This document shows, piece by piece, positions 54,465-63,112 of a stretch of DNA of 64,000 bases. This DNA is from Dyadobacter pollutisoli (GTDB taxonomy: Bacteria; Bacteroidota; Bacteroidia; Cytophagales; Spirosomataceae). The stretch's first letter is position 1, and each line of letters starts with the position of its first letter. The stretch spans positions 4,590,501 to 4,654,500 of the forward strand of contig NZ_CP112998.1 of NCBI RefSeq assembly GCF_026625565.1. The letters are read 5' to 3'. Position numbers and translations under genes: made by a program. The notes below the pieces were generated by a model. That model was not told the DNA's origin. It did no database searches and worked only from the letters and a program-made list of their open reading frames with translations.

Positions 54465-55190
54465 ATGAAAAAGCGCACTTGCCTTCTCTTATTATTCGTC
54501 TGCACTTTGTCATGCACCAGGGAATCCGGCTCCATTACCGGCAGCTGGGTAACCGATATGCCGGATCAGCCTCAACACAAACAGGGCTTTACACTCAAAG
54601 CTGACGGAAACGCGGTAGCTATCAACCTGGGTGAGGTGAATTATGAAAACTGGGAAAAACAGGGCGATAGGCTGATCATCTATGGGAATAGCGGCACTGA
54701 CGATCAGAAGAGAATTGCCGATACGCTCAAAATCATTTCAGTTGCAGACAGCACATTGATTCTCGAAAGAAATGGTGAAAAATTCTCCTATTCTAAAACC
54801 GTTTCTCCTGATAAATTGATTACCGATTTCGAAATTTATGAATGCTTCGCTTACAAGGCCAAAAAAGATTCGGCATTCATGCATATCAATGTCGCCGACA
54901 GCATTGTGACGGGTGAACTCGTTTATTTGTTTTTTGAAAAGGATAAAAATCAGGGAAAAATTAATGGCGTAATGCGAGGAGATACCTTGTTGGCGACGTA
55001 CACATTTGTCGCTGAGGGAACAGAGTCTACCAGAGAGGTCGCATTCTTAAAAAAAGGGAGTGCCTGGCAGGAAGGTTTTGGCACTGTCATTGATCAAAAC
55101 GGACAGATGATTTTCAAAGACCGATCGAAGCTGAATTTCAGAAAAAGCTTTTCTTTCAAAGGCGTAAAATGTCCTGAAATGATTGAGTAG
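54465..55190 (+). CDS. lipocalin-like lipoprotein of unknown function
   Basis: Encodes 241 residues from the ATG at 54465; the longer frame starts at a TTG (54450). The lipobox ends L-S-C (about residue 17). The first 110 residues contain I-T-G-S-W-V-T-D and a run of beta strands (F-T-L-K-A-D-G-N; L-I-I-Y-G-N-S-G) as in lipocalin-like Bacteroidota lipoproteins. The second half is another beta-rich domain (G-E-L-V-Y-L-F-F-E-K-D-K-N-Q-G-K-I-N-G). No catalytic motif is seen. Confidence 0.75.
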   Translation: MKKRTCLLLLFVCTLSCTRESGSITGSWVTDMPDQPQHKQGFTLKADGNAVAINLGEVNYENWEKQGDRLIIYGNSGTDDQKRIADTLKIISVADSTLILERNGEKFSYSKTVSPDKLITDFEIYECFAYKAKKDSAFMHINVADSIVTGELVYLFFEKDKNQGKINGVMRGDTLLATYTFVAEGTESTREVAFLKKGSAWQEGFGTVIDQNGQMIFKDRSKLNFRKSFSFKGVKCPEMIE

Positions 55191-55280
55191 TTTTCATTTA
55201 GCCTGTTAAAACATTTTGCAATCGCAATCTTTAACTATATATTTCGCCCTCCTGAATTTATCAAAATTAAAATAAGAAAA

Positions 55281-58091
55281 ATGAAAAAGGCATTTATAGC
55301 GATATGCTTTGCCGGATTGGGAATATGTTTTGCGACCCCTCTTTCAGCACAAAACCTAAGTACTCAAAAAGTCCCTCTTGATCCCGATGTAAAAATGGGA
55401 AGACTCAAAAATGGGATTACTTATTATATCAAAAAGAACGCAGAGCCGAAAAATCGCGCAGAACTGAGGCTTGCTGTGAAAGCAGGTTCGGTGCTGGAAA
55501 ATGATAATCAGCAGGGATTGGCCCACTTCATGGAGCACATGAATTTCAATGGGACCACCAATTTCCCTAAAAATGAATTAGTCAATTTCCTGCAAAAGAT
55601 CGGAGTAAGATTCGGGGCTGACCTGAATGCATATACTGGTTTTGATGAAACCGTGTACATGCTGCCAATCCCAACGGATTCGGCCGGATTATTGGACAAA
55701 GGGATCCAGGTGCTGGAAGATTGGGCGCATGGTGCATTGCTTGATCCATCCGAAATAGATAAAGAAAGAGGCGTTGTTTTGGAAGAGTCACGCATGGGCC
55801 GTGGCGCGCAGCAAAGAATGCGGGATAAATTCCTGAAAGTGATCCTGAATAATTCAAGGTATGCAGAGCGTTTGCCGATTGGGAAAGACAGCATCTTGAA
55901 ATCTTTCAAACCCGAAACGATCGCCTCTTTTTATAGAGACTGGTACCGCCCCGACCTGATGGCGGTGATCGCCGTGGGGGATTTTGATGTTGCCAAAGTG
56001 GAGGCTACTATCATTCAAAAGTTCAGTTCAATTGCTCCTCCGGCCAACCCCAAAAAACGGATCAGATATGACATTCCGTTGGACGGTTCTACCAAAGTAG
56101 CCATTGTGACGGACCCGGAATATCCTCAAAATTTAATCCAGCTTATTTATAAACAGCCCAATAGCAAAGAAAAAACTTTGCAGGATGTAAGAAACAATTT
56201 TAGTCAGGAACTGTACAATTCCATGATGGGCCAGCGGATGCAGGAGCTGACGCAAAAGGCAAATCCTCCATTTCTCTATGGCGGAAGTGAGTATGGCGAC
56301 TTCCTAGGCAACCTGGATTCTTATACTTCGGTTGCTTTGGCGAAAGATGCAGGTTCTATGAAAACAGCATTAACTGCATTGTTGGAAGAGAATGCCCGTG
56401 TTCAGAAATTCGGTTTTACGCAACCAGAATTGGATCGTGCGAAGAAGGATTTTTTCAACGCCATCGAACAGTATTATAAGGAAAGAGATAAGACCAAATC
56501 GGGTAATCATGTACAGGAATACCTGAATCACTTTCTGCACGACAAGCCTTACATGGGGGCAGCAGCATATTTTGAATTTGTTAAAAAACACCTGGATGGT
56601 GTCACGCTGGTCGAAATCAATGCGCTTGCTAAAAAATATATTACAGACAAGAACAGGGCCGTGGTAGTAATGGGCCCTGAGAAAAGCAAAGATGCGCTTC
56701 CAACAGAGGCTGAAATACGCAAGCTCCTCGCCGAGGCGGGGAAGGATGTAACGGCCTATGTGGATGACGTCGTTGATTCTCCGCTACTCCCTACTGAGCC
56801 CAAAGCGGGAAAAATAACGGGAGAAAAGAAGCTTGAAAAACTGGGTACCACCGAACTTACACTGTCGAATGGTGTGAAAGTGCTGCTTAAACCGACTGAT
56901 TTCAAAAACGACGAAATCCTGATCAAGGCGACTGCCAAAGGAGGATATTCGCTTTTCCCGGACGAAAGGGAGACGGGGATATTCACAAGTTACCTGATCC
57001 AGTCGGGCGGTGTGGGGCCTTACAATCAGACGCAACTGCAAAAATTCCTTGCCGGAAAAACCGCGAATGCCGGGCCTTATGTGAGTGAATTGACCGAGGG
57101 AATTGGTGGTAATACCAATCCAAAAGACCTGGAAACAACATTGCAGCTGATCTACGCCTATTTCACAGAACCAAGAAAAGATGCTGACGTAGTAACTGGT
57201 ATTTTGGCGAATCAAAAAGCATATCTGGAAAATATGCAGAAGACATTAACACCCGAAAAAGTGTACTCCGACTCGCTGAATGCCGTACTAACGAGCTACA
57301 ATCCGAAGCGTAAACCATTGAAACCGGAAAGCGTAGACAAAGTAAATCTGGACCGCGCGGTGGCTATTTACAAGGATCGTTTCTCAGATGCTTCCGACTT
57401 TGTCTTTACCATTGTGGGTGCATTCAAAATAGAGGATATTAAACCTTTGATTGAAAAATACCTGGGTGGCTTACCGTCAACAGACCGGGATGACACATTC
57501 AGACACCCATCGATTTTCCCTCCGAAAGGACGGATAGAGAAGACCATTTATAAGGGATTGGAACCGAAAAGCCGTGTTACACTCGTTTCAAGCGGTGAGT
57601 ACGAGTATAGCCCTGAAAACAATATTCAAATCGAAGCATTGCAAGAGGTACTACAGATCAAGTTGATCGAGTCATTGCGTGAAGAAGAAAGCGGCGTTTA
57701 CGGCGTGGGAGTTTCGGAGAGTACCGACAAATTTCCGACGGGACATTACCGGTTTAGTGTTGGCTTTGGCTGCGCGCCGGAGAATGTGGACAAGCTCGTT
57801 AAGCGCACTCAGGAAGAAATCGCTAAGATTAAGCAGAACGGAGCCGATCCGAAAGACATTGAAAAATTTGTGGCTGAAACCCAGCGTAAAACAGAAACTG
57901 CATTAAAAACTAACAACTTCTGGCTCGACTACCTGGACGACAATACATTCCTTGGCGACGACCTGGACGAAGTTTTCCTGCAAGATAAACTCCTAAAATC
58001 CGTGACCGTAGAAAGCACAAAAGCCGCCGCACAAAAGTACTTCAACGATGATAACTTCATCAAGGTTGTGCTGATGCCAGAGAAGAAATGA
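55281..58091 (+). CDS. exported M16-family zinc protease (pitrilysin-like)
   Basis: Encodes 936 residues. The signal peptide ends L-S-A-Q (about 24). The inverted zinc motif H-F-M-E-H lies at 82-86, and a downstream Glu in the E-x-x-R-G-V-V-L-E-E-S-R-M block (about 160) supplies the third ligand. The fold repeats as two M16 halves, each with N- and C-subdomains; the second half (from about 515) has no zinc motif and serves as the lid. Such proteins degrade short peptides in the periplasm. The REP-type repeat region begins 17 bases after the stop. Confidence 0.93.
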   Translation: MKKAFIAICFAGLGICFATPLSAQNLSTQKVPLDPDVKMGRLKNGITYYIKKNAEPKNRAELRLAVKAGSVLENDNQQGLAHFMEHMNFNGTTNFPKNELVNFLQKIGVRFGADLNAYTGFDETVYMLPIPTDSAGLLDKGIQVLEDWAHGALLDPSEIDKERGVVLEESRMGRGAQQRMRDKFLKVILNNSRYAERLPIGKDSILKSFKPETIASFYRDWYRPDLMAVIAVGDFDVAKVEATIIQKFSSIAPPANPKKRIRYDIPLDGSTKVAIVTDPEYPQNLIQLIYKQPNSKEKTLQDVRNNFSQELYNSMMGQRMQELTQKANPPFLYGGSEYGDFLGNLDSYTSVALAKDAGSMKTALTALLEENARVQKFGFTQPELDRAKKDFFNAIEQYYKERDKTKSGNHVQEYLNHFLHDKPYMGAAAYFEFVKKHLDGVTLVEINALAKKYITDKNRAVVVMGPEKSKDALPTEAEIRKLLAEAGKDVTAYVDDVVDSPLLPTEPKAGKITGEKKLEKLGTTELTLSNGVKVLLKPTDFKNDEILIKATAKGGYSLFPDERETGIFTSYLIQSGGVGPYNQTQLQKFLAGKTANAGPYVSELTEGIGGNTNPKDLETTLQLIYAYFTEPRKDADVVTGILANQKAYLENMQKTLTPEKVYSDSLNAVLTSYNPKRKPLKPESVDKVNLDRAVAIYKDRFSDASDFVFTIVGAFKIEDIKPLIEKYLGGLPSTDRDDTFRHPSIFPPKGRIEKTIYKGLEPKSRVTLVSSGEYEYSPENNIQIEALQEVLQIKLIESLREEESGVYGVGVSESTDKFPTGHYRFSVGFGCAPENVDKLVKRTQEEIAKIKQNGADPKDIEKFVAETQRKTETALKTNNFWLDYLDDNTFLGDDLDEVFLQDKLLKSVTVESTKAAAQKYFNDDNFIKVVLMPEKK

Positions 58092-58108
58092 ACCCGTGCA
58101 CCCAGTAA

Positions 58109-58128
58109 CCCAGGGCTTAAGCCCTGGG
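58109..58128. repeat. 20-bp perfect palindrome (REP-type), copy 1
   Basis: CCCAGGGCTTAAGCCCTGGG, fully self-complementary. It is identical to 58896-58915 on the other side of the transposase gene. No T tract follows, so it is not an ordinary terminator for the protease gene. Confidence 0.9.
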
Positions 58129-58135
58129 CTGGTCG

Positions 58136-58226
58136 CCATGCACCATGCACCATGCACCATGCACCATGCACCATGCACCATGCACCATGCACCATGCACC
58201 ATGCACCATGCACCATGCACCATGCA
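58136..58226. repeat. 13-copy array of the 7-mer CCATGCA
   Basis: Exactly 13 perfect head-to-tail copies of CCATGCA, 91 bases, between palindromes 1 and 2. The perfect identity points to recent slippage or copying, and the copy number is likely to vary between strains. Two minus-strand reading frames here are artefacts of the repeat. Confidence 0.97.
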
Positions 58227-58246
58227 CCCAAGGCTAAAGCCTTGGG
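58227..58246. repeat. REP-type hairpin, copy 2
   Basis: CCCAAGGCT-AA-AGCCTTGGG. It differs from copy 1 by a G-to-A and a matching C-to-T change that keep the stem paired, which suggests that the hairpin itself is selected. Confidence 0.85.
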
Positions 58247-58276
58247 CTATATGACATGTGGGACCCACGACACCAA

Positions 58277-58296
58277 CCCAGGGCTTTAGCCTTGGG
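58277..58296. repeat. REP-type hairpin, copy 3
   Basis: CCCAGGGCT-TT-AGCCTTGGG, with one G-T pair. It lies 28 bases before the stop end of the transposase gene. A shorter hairpin, GGCTTTAGCC (58320-58329), overlaps the stop codon itself. Confidence 0.8.
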
Positions 58297-58323
58297 TTCT
58301 CCCCGTGCTATACATGCCAGGCT

Positions 58324-58761
58324 TTAGCCAAAGTCCTCCTCCGTATATCCCAGCTCTTCCAAAAAGATCTTATGCTCTTCCTGAGAAAATTGCTTCCGAT
58401 GATGAACAGCCTGATTGTCAATGTATCTCCTGACAATATCAAGCTTGTCATCGCAGACGGAGGATGCAAAATATTTGACACACCATTCCAAGCCGCCATT
58501 AACCAATCCAACTTTATTTGCCCAAAAAGCACTTTCCCCTTTCAGCAGCTGCATCTGCTTTGAAATGCTATTCTCGCTTTTGAGCAACATTAGCACGTGA
58601 ATGTGATCTACATGACCATTTATCCGATCAATGAAAATATCCTTTGACCTTGCATTCGTTTTAATGTGTGCACAAACCTCTCGCAAGATTCGCTCTTCAA
58701 GAATAGGTTGCCTGTATTTTGTACTCCAAACAGCGTGTACCCAAATTTTCACATAAGACAT
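58324..58761 (-). CDS. Y1/HUH transposase (REP-associated, IS200-like)
   Basis: Encodes 145 residues, the usual length for a Y1 transposase. The metal-binding H-I-H is at 53-55 (D-H-I-H-V-L), and the catalytic Tyr is probably Tyr113 in R-Y-I-D-N-Q, followed by H-H. These enzymes cut and join single-stranded DNA next to hairpins. The GC-rich palindromes on both sides and lack of IS200 ends suggest a REP-associated tyrosine transposase: a single domesticated copy that spreads the hairpins rather than itself. The gene has its stop inside a hairpin loop. Confidence 0.87.
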   Translation of the reverse strand: MSYVKIWVHAVWSTKYRQPILEERILREVCAHIKTNARSKDIFIDRINGHVDHIHVLMLLKSENSISKQMQLLKGESAFWANKVGLVNGGLEWCVKYFASSVCDDKLDIVRRYIDNQAVHHRKQFSQEEHKIFLEELGYTEEDFG

Positions 58762-58857
58762 ATGAATTAGCTTTACAGTGAATCTATAAACTATCTATGT
58801 CTTAGACGTTGCGAATTGCAAAAGGTATCGGATGTGTAGTAGAGTCGTGCAGAGCTT

Positions 58858-58869
58858 CGGCTAAAGCCG
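58858..58869. repeat. short hairpin upstream of the transposase
   Basis: CGGCT-AA-AGCCG. It shares the GGCT-AA-AGCC core of the larger palindromes and lies about 97 bases upstream of the transposase start. Confidence 0.6.
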
Positions 58870-58895
58870 TCCCGGAGGTGCCGCACATCGTATAG

Positions 58896-58915
58896 CCCAG
58901 GGCTTAAGCCCTGGG
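58896..58915. repeat. 20-bp perfect palindrome (REP-type), copy 4
   Basis: CCCAGGGCTTAAGCCCTGGG, identical to 58109-58128. Its last three bases begin the 8-mer array that follows. Confidence 0.9.
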
Positions 58916-58946
58916 TTCCTGGGTTCCTGGGTTCCTGGGTTCCTGG
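58913..58946. repeat. 4-copy array of the 8-mer GGGTTCCT
   Basis: Four perfect copies of GGGTTCCT plus GG. The first copy starts inside palindrome 4, so the array looks as if it grew out from the palindrome edge. Copy 3 on the other side is followed by the similar GGGTTCTC. Confidence 0.9.
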
Positions 58947-58981
58947 ATCCATGGGTGATGGGAGCGGTACGAAGGCAAATA

Positions 58982-59215
58982 TCATTTCAGCTTCCGAAGC
59001 CCTTGTACCAAAAATTCCAGCCCATTCAGCCGGATCTCATACATGGTGCTGAGCAACATCCCTAGTTTTCCCGCGGGGAAGCCTTGCGTTTGAAACCATT
59101 CTAGGTAGGATACTGGTAGATCGGCGATGATCCAGTCCTTATATTTGCCAAAAGGCATTTTATAGCGAATCAGTTCTTTGAGCATTTCTGAATCCGGTTG
59201 TGGGAGTTCCTGCAT
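58982..59215 (-). CDS. DUF3820-family protein
   Basis: Encodes 77 residues. The family core M-P-F-G-K-Y-K-D-W-I-I-A-D-L-P-x-S-Y-L-E-W-F is at 20-42. These small cytoplasmic proteins are conserved and lack a known function, though some are called quorum-linked virulence factors. The gene starts 11 bases after pncB on the same strand, so it is likely co-transcribed. Confidence 0.9.
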   Translation of the reverse strand: MQELPQPDSEMLKELIRYKMPFGKYKDWIIADLPVSYLEWFQTQGFPAGKLGMLLSTMYEIRLNGLEFLVQGLRKLK

Positions 59216-59226
59216 GATTTTTAATG

Positions 59227-60696
59227 TTATTCTTCGTTCCCCGCCCGCAACTTCATGATCAGGTCAGTTTTCATATCAAACAGCTCTTTTTCCAGCCCTA
59301 CGGGATAGGTATGCGGGTTGACAAAACGTTTGATACCTTTGTAAAAATGGGACAGCTGCTCCTGCACACGCTTCCTCGTCTCATAAATGGACGGCAAGGT
59401 ATAGATCAGTTGGCCTTTGGCAAATATTGGAACAAGTAAATCTTCAAACTGGGTGGATTCTGCAAAGGACCGGTTTTTAGTAAAATCATAAGGATCCACC
59501 ATCGTCGCCTTGCCCATCAGAGGTGTTTCAATGTTGAAAATCATATCCGAAACAAAACCCTTCGAGTCCTTAAACCGGCGCACCTGTTGAATTCCCGGCG
59601 TGGAAACCTTGATCGCTTGCTCAGATAATTTCAGTTTGTAATCCCATTCTCCCGAGTCAGCCTTAATGGCTGCTAACTTAAAAACCCCTCCCAGGGCTGG
59701 CTGATCAAAGGCTGTGACCAGCTTTGTTCCGATTCCCCAAATATCGATTTTCGAGCCCTGGATCTTCAAACTATCCATAATATATTCGTCCAGATCATTG
59801 CTGGCAACAATATTTGTACTCTCAAACCCAGCCTCGTCCAGCAGCTTTCTGGCCTCGATACTCAAATAAGCAAGATCCCCCGAGTCCAGCCGTATCCCGC
59901 CGAGCTCATAACCGCGCTTACGCAGCTGCTGCCCAGCTTTGATTGCATGCCGCACGCCGTTCAACGAATTGTAAGTATCCACCAGCAAGGTCACATTGTT
60001 GGGCATGAACCGCGCATAGGCTTCAAATGCTTCCAGCTCGCTATCGAATGACATAACCCAGCTGTGCGCATGTGTCCCTTTGACAGGAATGCCGTACAAC
60101 TTCCCCGCCAGCACATTGGAAGTAGCGTCGAAGCCTCCTATGTATGCGGCGCGACTCGCTGTAACGCCCCCGTCCGGGCCTTGTGCCCGACGCAAGCCAA
60201 ATTCCAGCAAAGCGTCATCCTGCGCTATCAGCCGCATTCTCGCGGCTTTCGTCGCAACCAACGATTGAAAATTAATGAGGTTCAAAAGCGGTGTTTCCAG
60301 TAGCTGACATTGAAGAATAGGCCCCTGAATCCTTAGTAGTGGCTCATTAGGAAACACCACGGTACCTTCCGGGATCGCATGAATGCTGCATTGTAACTCC
60401 ATCGTCCGAAGATATTCCAGAAACCCGGGTTCAAATAATTTTTGCCCGTCATTCCCGGTCAATGTCCTTATGTAATCAAGGTCTTCTTCACTGAACCGGT
60501 ATTCGTTCAAATAGTCAATAACACTGTTTAAGCCGCAGGTAACGGTAAAACCTCCCTGAAAAGGATGCTTTCTGAAATACAGGTTGAAGACCGCCTCCTG
60601 CTCCGCTTTTCCAGCTTTCCAGTAGCCATAAGCCATTGTAAGCTGATACAGGTCGGTTAAAAGGCTTAGTGAAGTGTCGTACAATTCATTGATCAT
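59227..60696 (-). CDS. pncB: nicotinate phosphoribosyltransferase
   Basis: Encodes 489 residues. Family features: L-L-T-D-L-Y-Q-L-T-M-A-Y-G-Y at the N-terminus, the active-site stretch E-F-G-L-R-R-A-Q-G-P-D-G-G, T-H-A-H-S-W-V-M-S-F, and G-I-R-L-D-S-G-D-L-A-Y. It makes nicotinate mononucleotide from nicotinate and PRPP, the first step of NAD salvage by the Preiss-Handler route. The length matches the longer bacterial type. Only 11 bases separate it from the DUF3820 gene. Confidence 0.95.
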   Translation of the reverse strand: MINELYDTSLSLLTDLYQLTMAYGYWKAGKAEQEAVFNLYFRKHPFQGGFTVTCGLNSVIDYLNEYRFSEEDLDYIRTLTGNDGQKLFEPGFLEYLRTMELQCSIHAIPEGTVVFPNEPLLRIQGPILQCQLLETPLLNLINFQSLVATKAARMRLIAQDDALLEFGLRRAQGPDGGVTASRAAYIGGFDATSNVLAGKLYGIPVKGTHAHSWVMSFDSELEAFEAYARFMPNNVTLLVDTYNSLNGVRHAIKAGQQLRKRGYELGGIRLDSGDLAYLSIEARKLLDEAGFESTNIVASNDLDEYIMDSLKIQGSKIDIWGIGTKLVTAFDQPALGGVFKLAAIKADSGEWDYKLKLSEQAIKVSTPGIQQVRRFKDSKGFVSDMIFNIETPLMGKATMVDPYDFTKNRSFAESTQFEDLLVPIFAKGQLIYTLPSIYETRKRVQEQLSHFYKGIKRFVNPHTYPVGLEKELFDMKTDLIMKLRAGNEE

Positions 60697-60760
60697 GCGT
60701 GCATTGGAATTATTGAGGCGACTAATTAATTAAAAAGTTAGATTTTTTCAATCTAAACAT

Positions 60761-60796
60761 AAAAAAGGGCTGTTTCTCGCGAAACAACCCTTTTTT
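60761..60796 (-). terminator. terminator of the glycyl-tRNA synthetase gene
   Basis: GGG-C-TGTTTC (60767-60776) pairs with GAAACA-A-CCC (60781-60790), with T runs on both sides. The one mismatch becomes a G-T pair on the minus-strand RNA. It lies 15 bases past the stop. Confidence 0.85.
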
Positions 60797-60811
60797 ATCT
60801 ATAATCAAATG

Positions 60812-62296
60812 TTAAATGGCTTCCAGAATTCGCTCGATAGCCACCTGATAGCCGATTTTTTCTTTCAATTCACTAATCGAAACGCGTTCCTGCTCCATCG
60901 TGTCGCGGTGACGAATGGTAACGGTATCGTCTTCCATGGTCTGGTAATCCACCACCACGCAGAATGGTGTTCCGATCAGGTCCTGGCGCGTATAACGCTT
61001 TCCAATCGCCGCACCGTCATCGTAAGTGGTGCGGAATGACGATTTCAGTGAGTTAGCAATGATTTGCGCCTTTTCGGCCAGGCCGTCTTTCTTCACCAAT
61101 GGCAACACGGCTACCTTAAAAGGCGCCAATGCAGGGTGCAGTTTCAGATATGTACGTTCTTTGGTATTGTCACCCTCTCCCACCGTCTCCACAGTATAAG
61201 CATTGCAGAATGTTGCAAGAAAAAGTCTGTCGGCGCCTACCGAAGTTTCCACCACATAAGGAATGTAGTTACCGTAAGGCTTGCCGTTTTCGTCCAGGTC
61301 GGAGTCAAAGTACTGCTGCTTTTTCTTCGACAACTCCTGATGGTTTCTGAGGTCAAAATCGGTTCTTGAATGGATACCTTCCATTTCGCGGAAGCCAAAA
61401 GGAAACTGATACTCAATGTCCACGGCTGCATTGGCATAATGTGCCAGTTTTTCGTGGTCATGAAACTTCAATTTTTCGGCAGGCAGCCCGATCGCTTTGT
61501 GAAACTTCATACGCGCCTCTTTCCATGATTCATACCAGGCCATTTCAGTACCAGGACGAATGAAAAATTGCATTTCCATTTGTTCAAACTCCCGCATACG
61601 GAAGGTAAACTGGCGCGCCACGATTTCATTGCGGAATGCTTTGCCGATCTGCGCGATACCGAAAGGAATCTTCATCCTTCCGCTTTTCTGCACATTCAGG
61701 AAATTAACAAATATACCCTGTGCCGTTTCCGGACGCAGGTAAATAAGGTTCGATTCCTCCGCAACTGATCCTACCTGCGTGCTGAACATCAGGTTAAACT
61801 GACGAACCTCCGTCCAATTAGTGGTGCCTGATACAGGACATTTAATATTTTCTGCAATGATCAGCTCGCGCACTCCTGCCAGATCTTCCGCACTTAGCAA
61901 CCGACCCATTTCAGCAAGTAATGCCTGCGCTTTTTCAGGCTGGCCGTCCGCTTCGTATTGTTCCGCCTTGCCTTCCAGCAACTGGTCCGCCCGGTAGCGT
62001 TTTTTTGAATCCTTGTTATCGATCATCGGATCATTAAATCCATCCACGTGACCGGAAGCTTTCCAAGTGAGCGGATGCATAAAAATCGCAGCATCGATAC
62101 CAACTATATTGTCGTGCAGCTGCGTCATTGCCTTCCACCAAGCTGCTTTCAGGTTATTTTTCAATTCCACACCGTTCTGACCATAGTCGTAAACGGCTTG
62201 CAATCCATCATATATTTCAGAAGAGGGGAACACAAAACCGTATTCCTTGGCATGCCCAACAATGTCTTGTAAAGAAGTAGCAGGTGCTTGGTTCAT
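60812..62296 (-). CDS. glyQS: glycine--tRNA ligase (class II, homodimer type)
   Basis: Encodes 494 residues. Class II motifs are present: F-R-N-E-I-V-A-R-Q-F-T-F-R-M-R-E-F-E-Q (motif 2), R-P-E-T-A-Q-G-I-F-V-N-F, and G-A-D-R-L-F-L-A (motif 3). The insert K-C-P-V-S-G-T-T-N holds a Cys. It charges tRNA-Gly in the cytoplasm. The alpha-2 type is as expected for Bacteroidota. It has its own terminator. Confidence 0.96.
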   Translation of the reverse strand: MNQAPATSLQDIVGHAKEYGFVFPSSEIYDGLQAVYDYGQNGVELKNNLKAAWWKAMTQLHDNIVGIDAAIFMHPLTWKASGHVDGFNDPMIDNKDSKKRYRADQLLEGKAEQYEADGQPEKAQALLAEMGRLLSAEDLAGVRELIIAENIKCPVSGTTNWTEVRQFNLMFSTQVGSVAEESNLIYLRPETAQGIFVNFLNVQKSGRMKIPFGIAQIGKAFRNEIVARQFTFRMREFEQMEMQFFIRPGTEMAWYESWKEARMKFHKAIGLPAEKLKFHDHEKLAHYANAAVDIEYQFPFGFREMEGIHSRTDFDLRNHQELSKKKQQYFDSDLDENGKPYGNYIPYVVETSVGADRLFLATFCNAYTVETVGEGDNTKERTYLKLHPALAPFKVAVLPLVKKDGLAEKAQIIANSLKSSFRTTYDDGAAIGKRYTRQDLIGTPFCVVVDYQTMEDDTVTIRHRDTMEQERVSISELKEKIGYQVAIERILEAI

Positions 62297-62424
62297 TCTA
62301 TTCGTTTAAAATCAATAAAAAAAATGACTATTAAATCCATCAAAATCATGAATTTGGCAAAATTAGGGATTTTGACGGCAATGTAGGACGAAGCAAACAA
62401 ATTTTAGAAGAGTAAGCCCGCACG

Positions 62425-62874
62425 CTACATTGTTGGACTACCATTCGTTTTAACATTTAATATCGGATTGTTCATGACAAGCAGGCTGTCGTATTTGTCG
62501 GGAAGCGTTCCAAAACCATCGAGTTGGTCAAAGGTAACTTTGTCGTCGATTAACATTTGCAGCATTGCTTCATCGAAATCTATATATTGCCTGGACCAGC
62601 CGCTTCCCGGATCACTACACAGGGTTAGCATCTTTGTCCCCGGTGCATAGTTAATGATGAACCGGTCATGCTTTTTCGCAATCACTTCATAAACCTCCTT
62701 GTCCTTCTTGCTAGCAGAATAATGCTCATATAATGTAGCAATCGCGCCGTCGCGTTCCAATTTCAAGTCTTTGCTTGAAACATATAGCGTGTCAATTTGA
62801 GGATGCGATACTTCAACGCAACCTGCCATTACAAATAATAGAAATGTTAGCAACCACGCATTCGAGCCTTTCAT
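62425..62874 (-). CDS. small lipoprotein of unknown function
   Basis: Encodes 149 residues. Lipobox M-A-G-C (Cys19). The mature part has no known motif; it is mixed alpha/beta with one more Cys (T-L-C-S-D-P). It lies upstream of glyQS with a 128-base gap, and is divergent from the permease gene at 63113. No function can be offered. Confidence 0.75.
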   Translation of the reverse strand: MKGSNAWLLTFLLFVMAGCVEVSHPQIDTLYVSSKDLKLERDGAIATLYEHYSASKKDKEVYEVIAKKHDRFIINYAPGTKMLTLCSDPGSGWSRQYIDFDEAMLQMLIDDKVTFDQLDGFGTLPDKYDSLLVMNNPILNVKTNGSPTM

Positions 62875-62970
62875 AATATTATAAGTTAAATTGAGTAAAT
62901 ATCTTCCAAATTAAGCACTTATATCAATTCGAAAGCTCGCCAATGTAACCAATTAAGAAAATAAGTAACC

Positions 62971-63006
62971 CGTCCAACACTGAACAGGACTGTCCAATAG
63001 CGAACA
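62971..63006 (+). promoter_or_regulatory. tandem inverted-repeat boxes before the permease gene
   Basis: CGTCCAACACTGAACA (62971-62986) and TGTCCAATAGCGAACA (62991-63006) match at 12 of 16 positions and repeat with a 20-base period. Each is a dyad GTCC-N6/7-GAAC. TGGCAC at 63061-63066 matches a sigma-54 -24 element, but the -12 GC is absent. They lie 107 and more bases upstream of the permease start, the distance of an activator site. Confidence 0.45.
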
Positions 63007-63112
63007 CTTTGTCAAATAAAAAGTTGCATAAAAAACTGATTATCAGCACATAAAATACAATGGCACATAATTTTATTAATTGAACCAGACTTATTCTTAA
63101 AATAACCTGACT

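Noticed and set aside
58109..58128. Palindrome after the M16 protease as a terminator
   Set aside because: No T tract follows on either strand and the same sequence recurs at 58896-58915 beside the transposase, so it fits a REP element better.
57929..58268. Two overlapping minus-strand frames with repeats of Met-Val-His-Gly-Ala-Trp
   Set aside because: They are direct products of the CCATGCA array and the palindromes; no start signal or conserved domain, and they overlap the protease gene end.
58791..58985. Short minus-strand frame with Pro-Gly-Thr-Gln repeats upstream of the transposase
   Set aside because: It is a translation of the 8-mer array and adjacent hairpins; not a gene.
63061..63076. 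Sigma-54 promoter for the MacB-like permease
   Set aside because: The TGGCAC -24 element is present but the -12 GC dinucleotide is not, so it is mentioned only as a weak lead.
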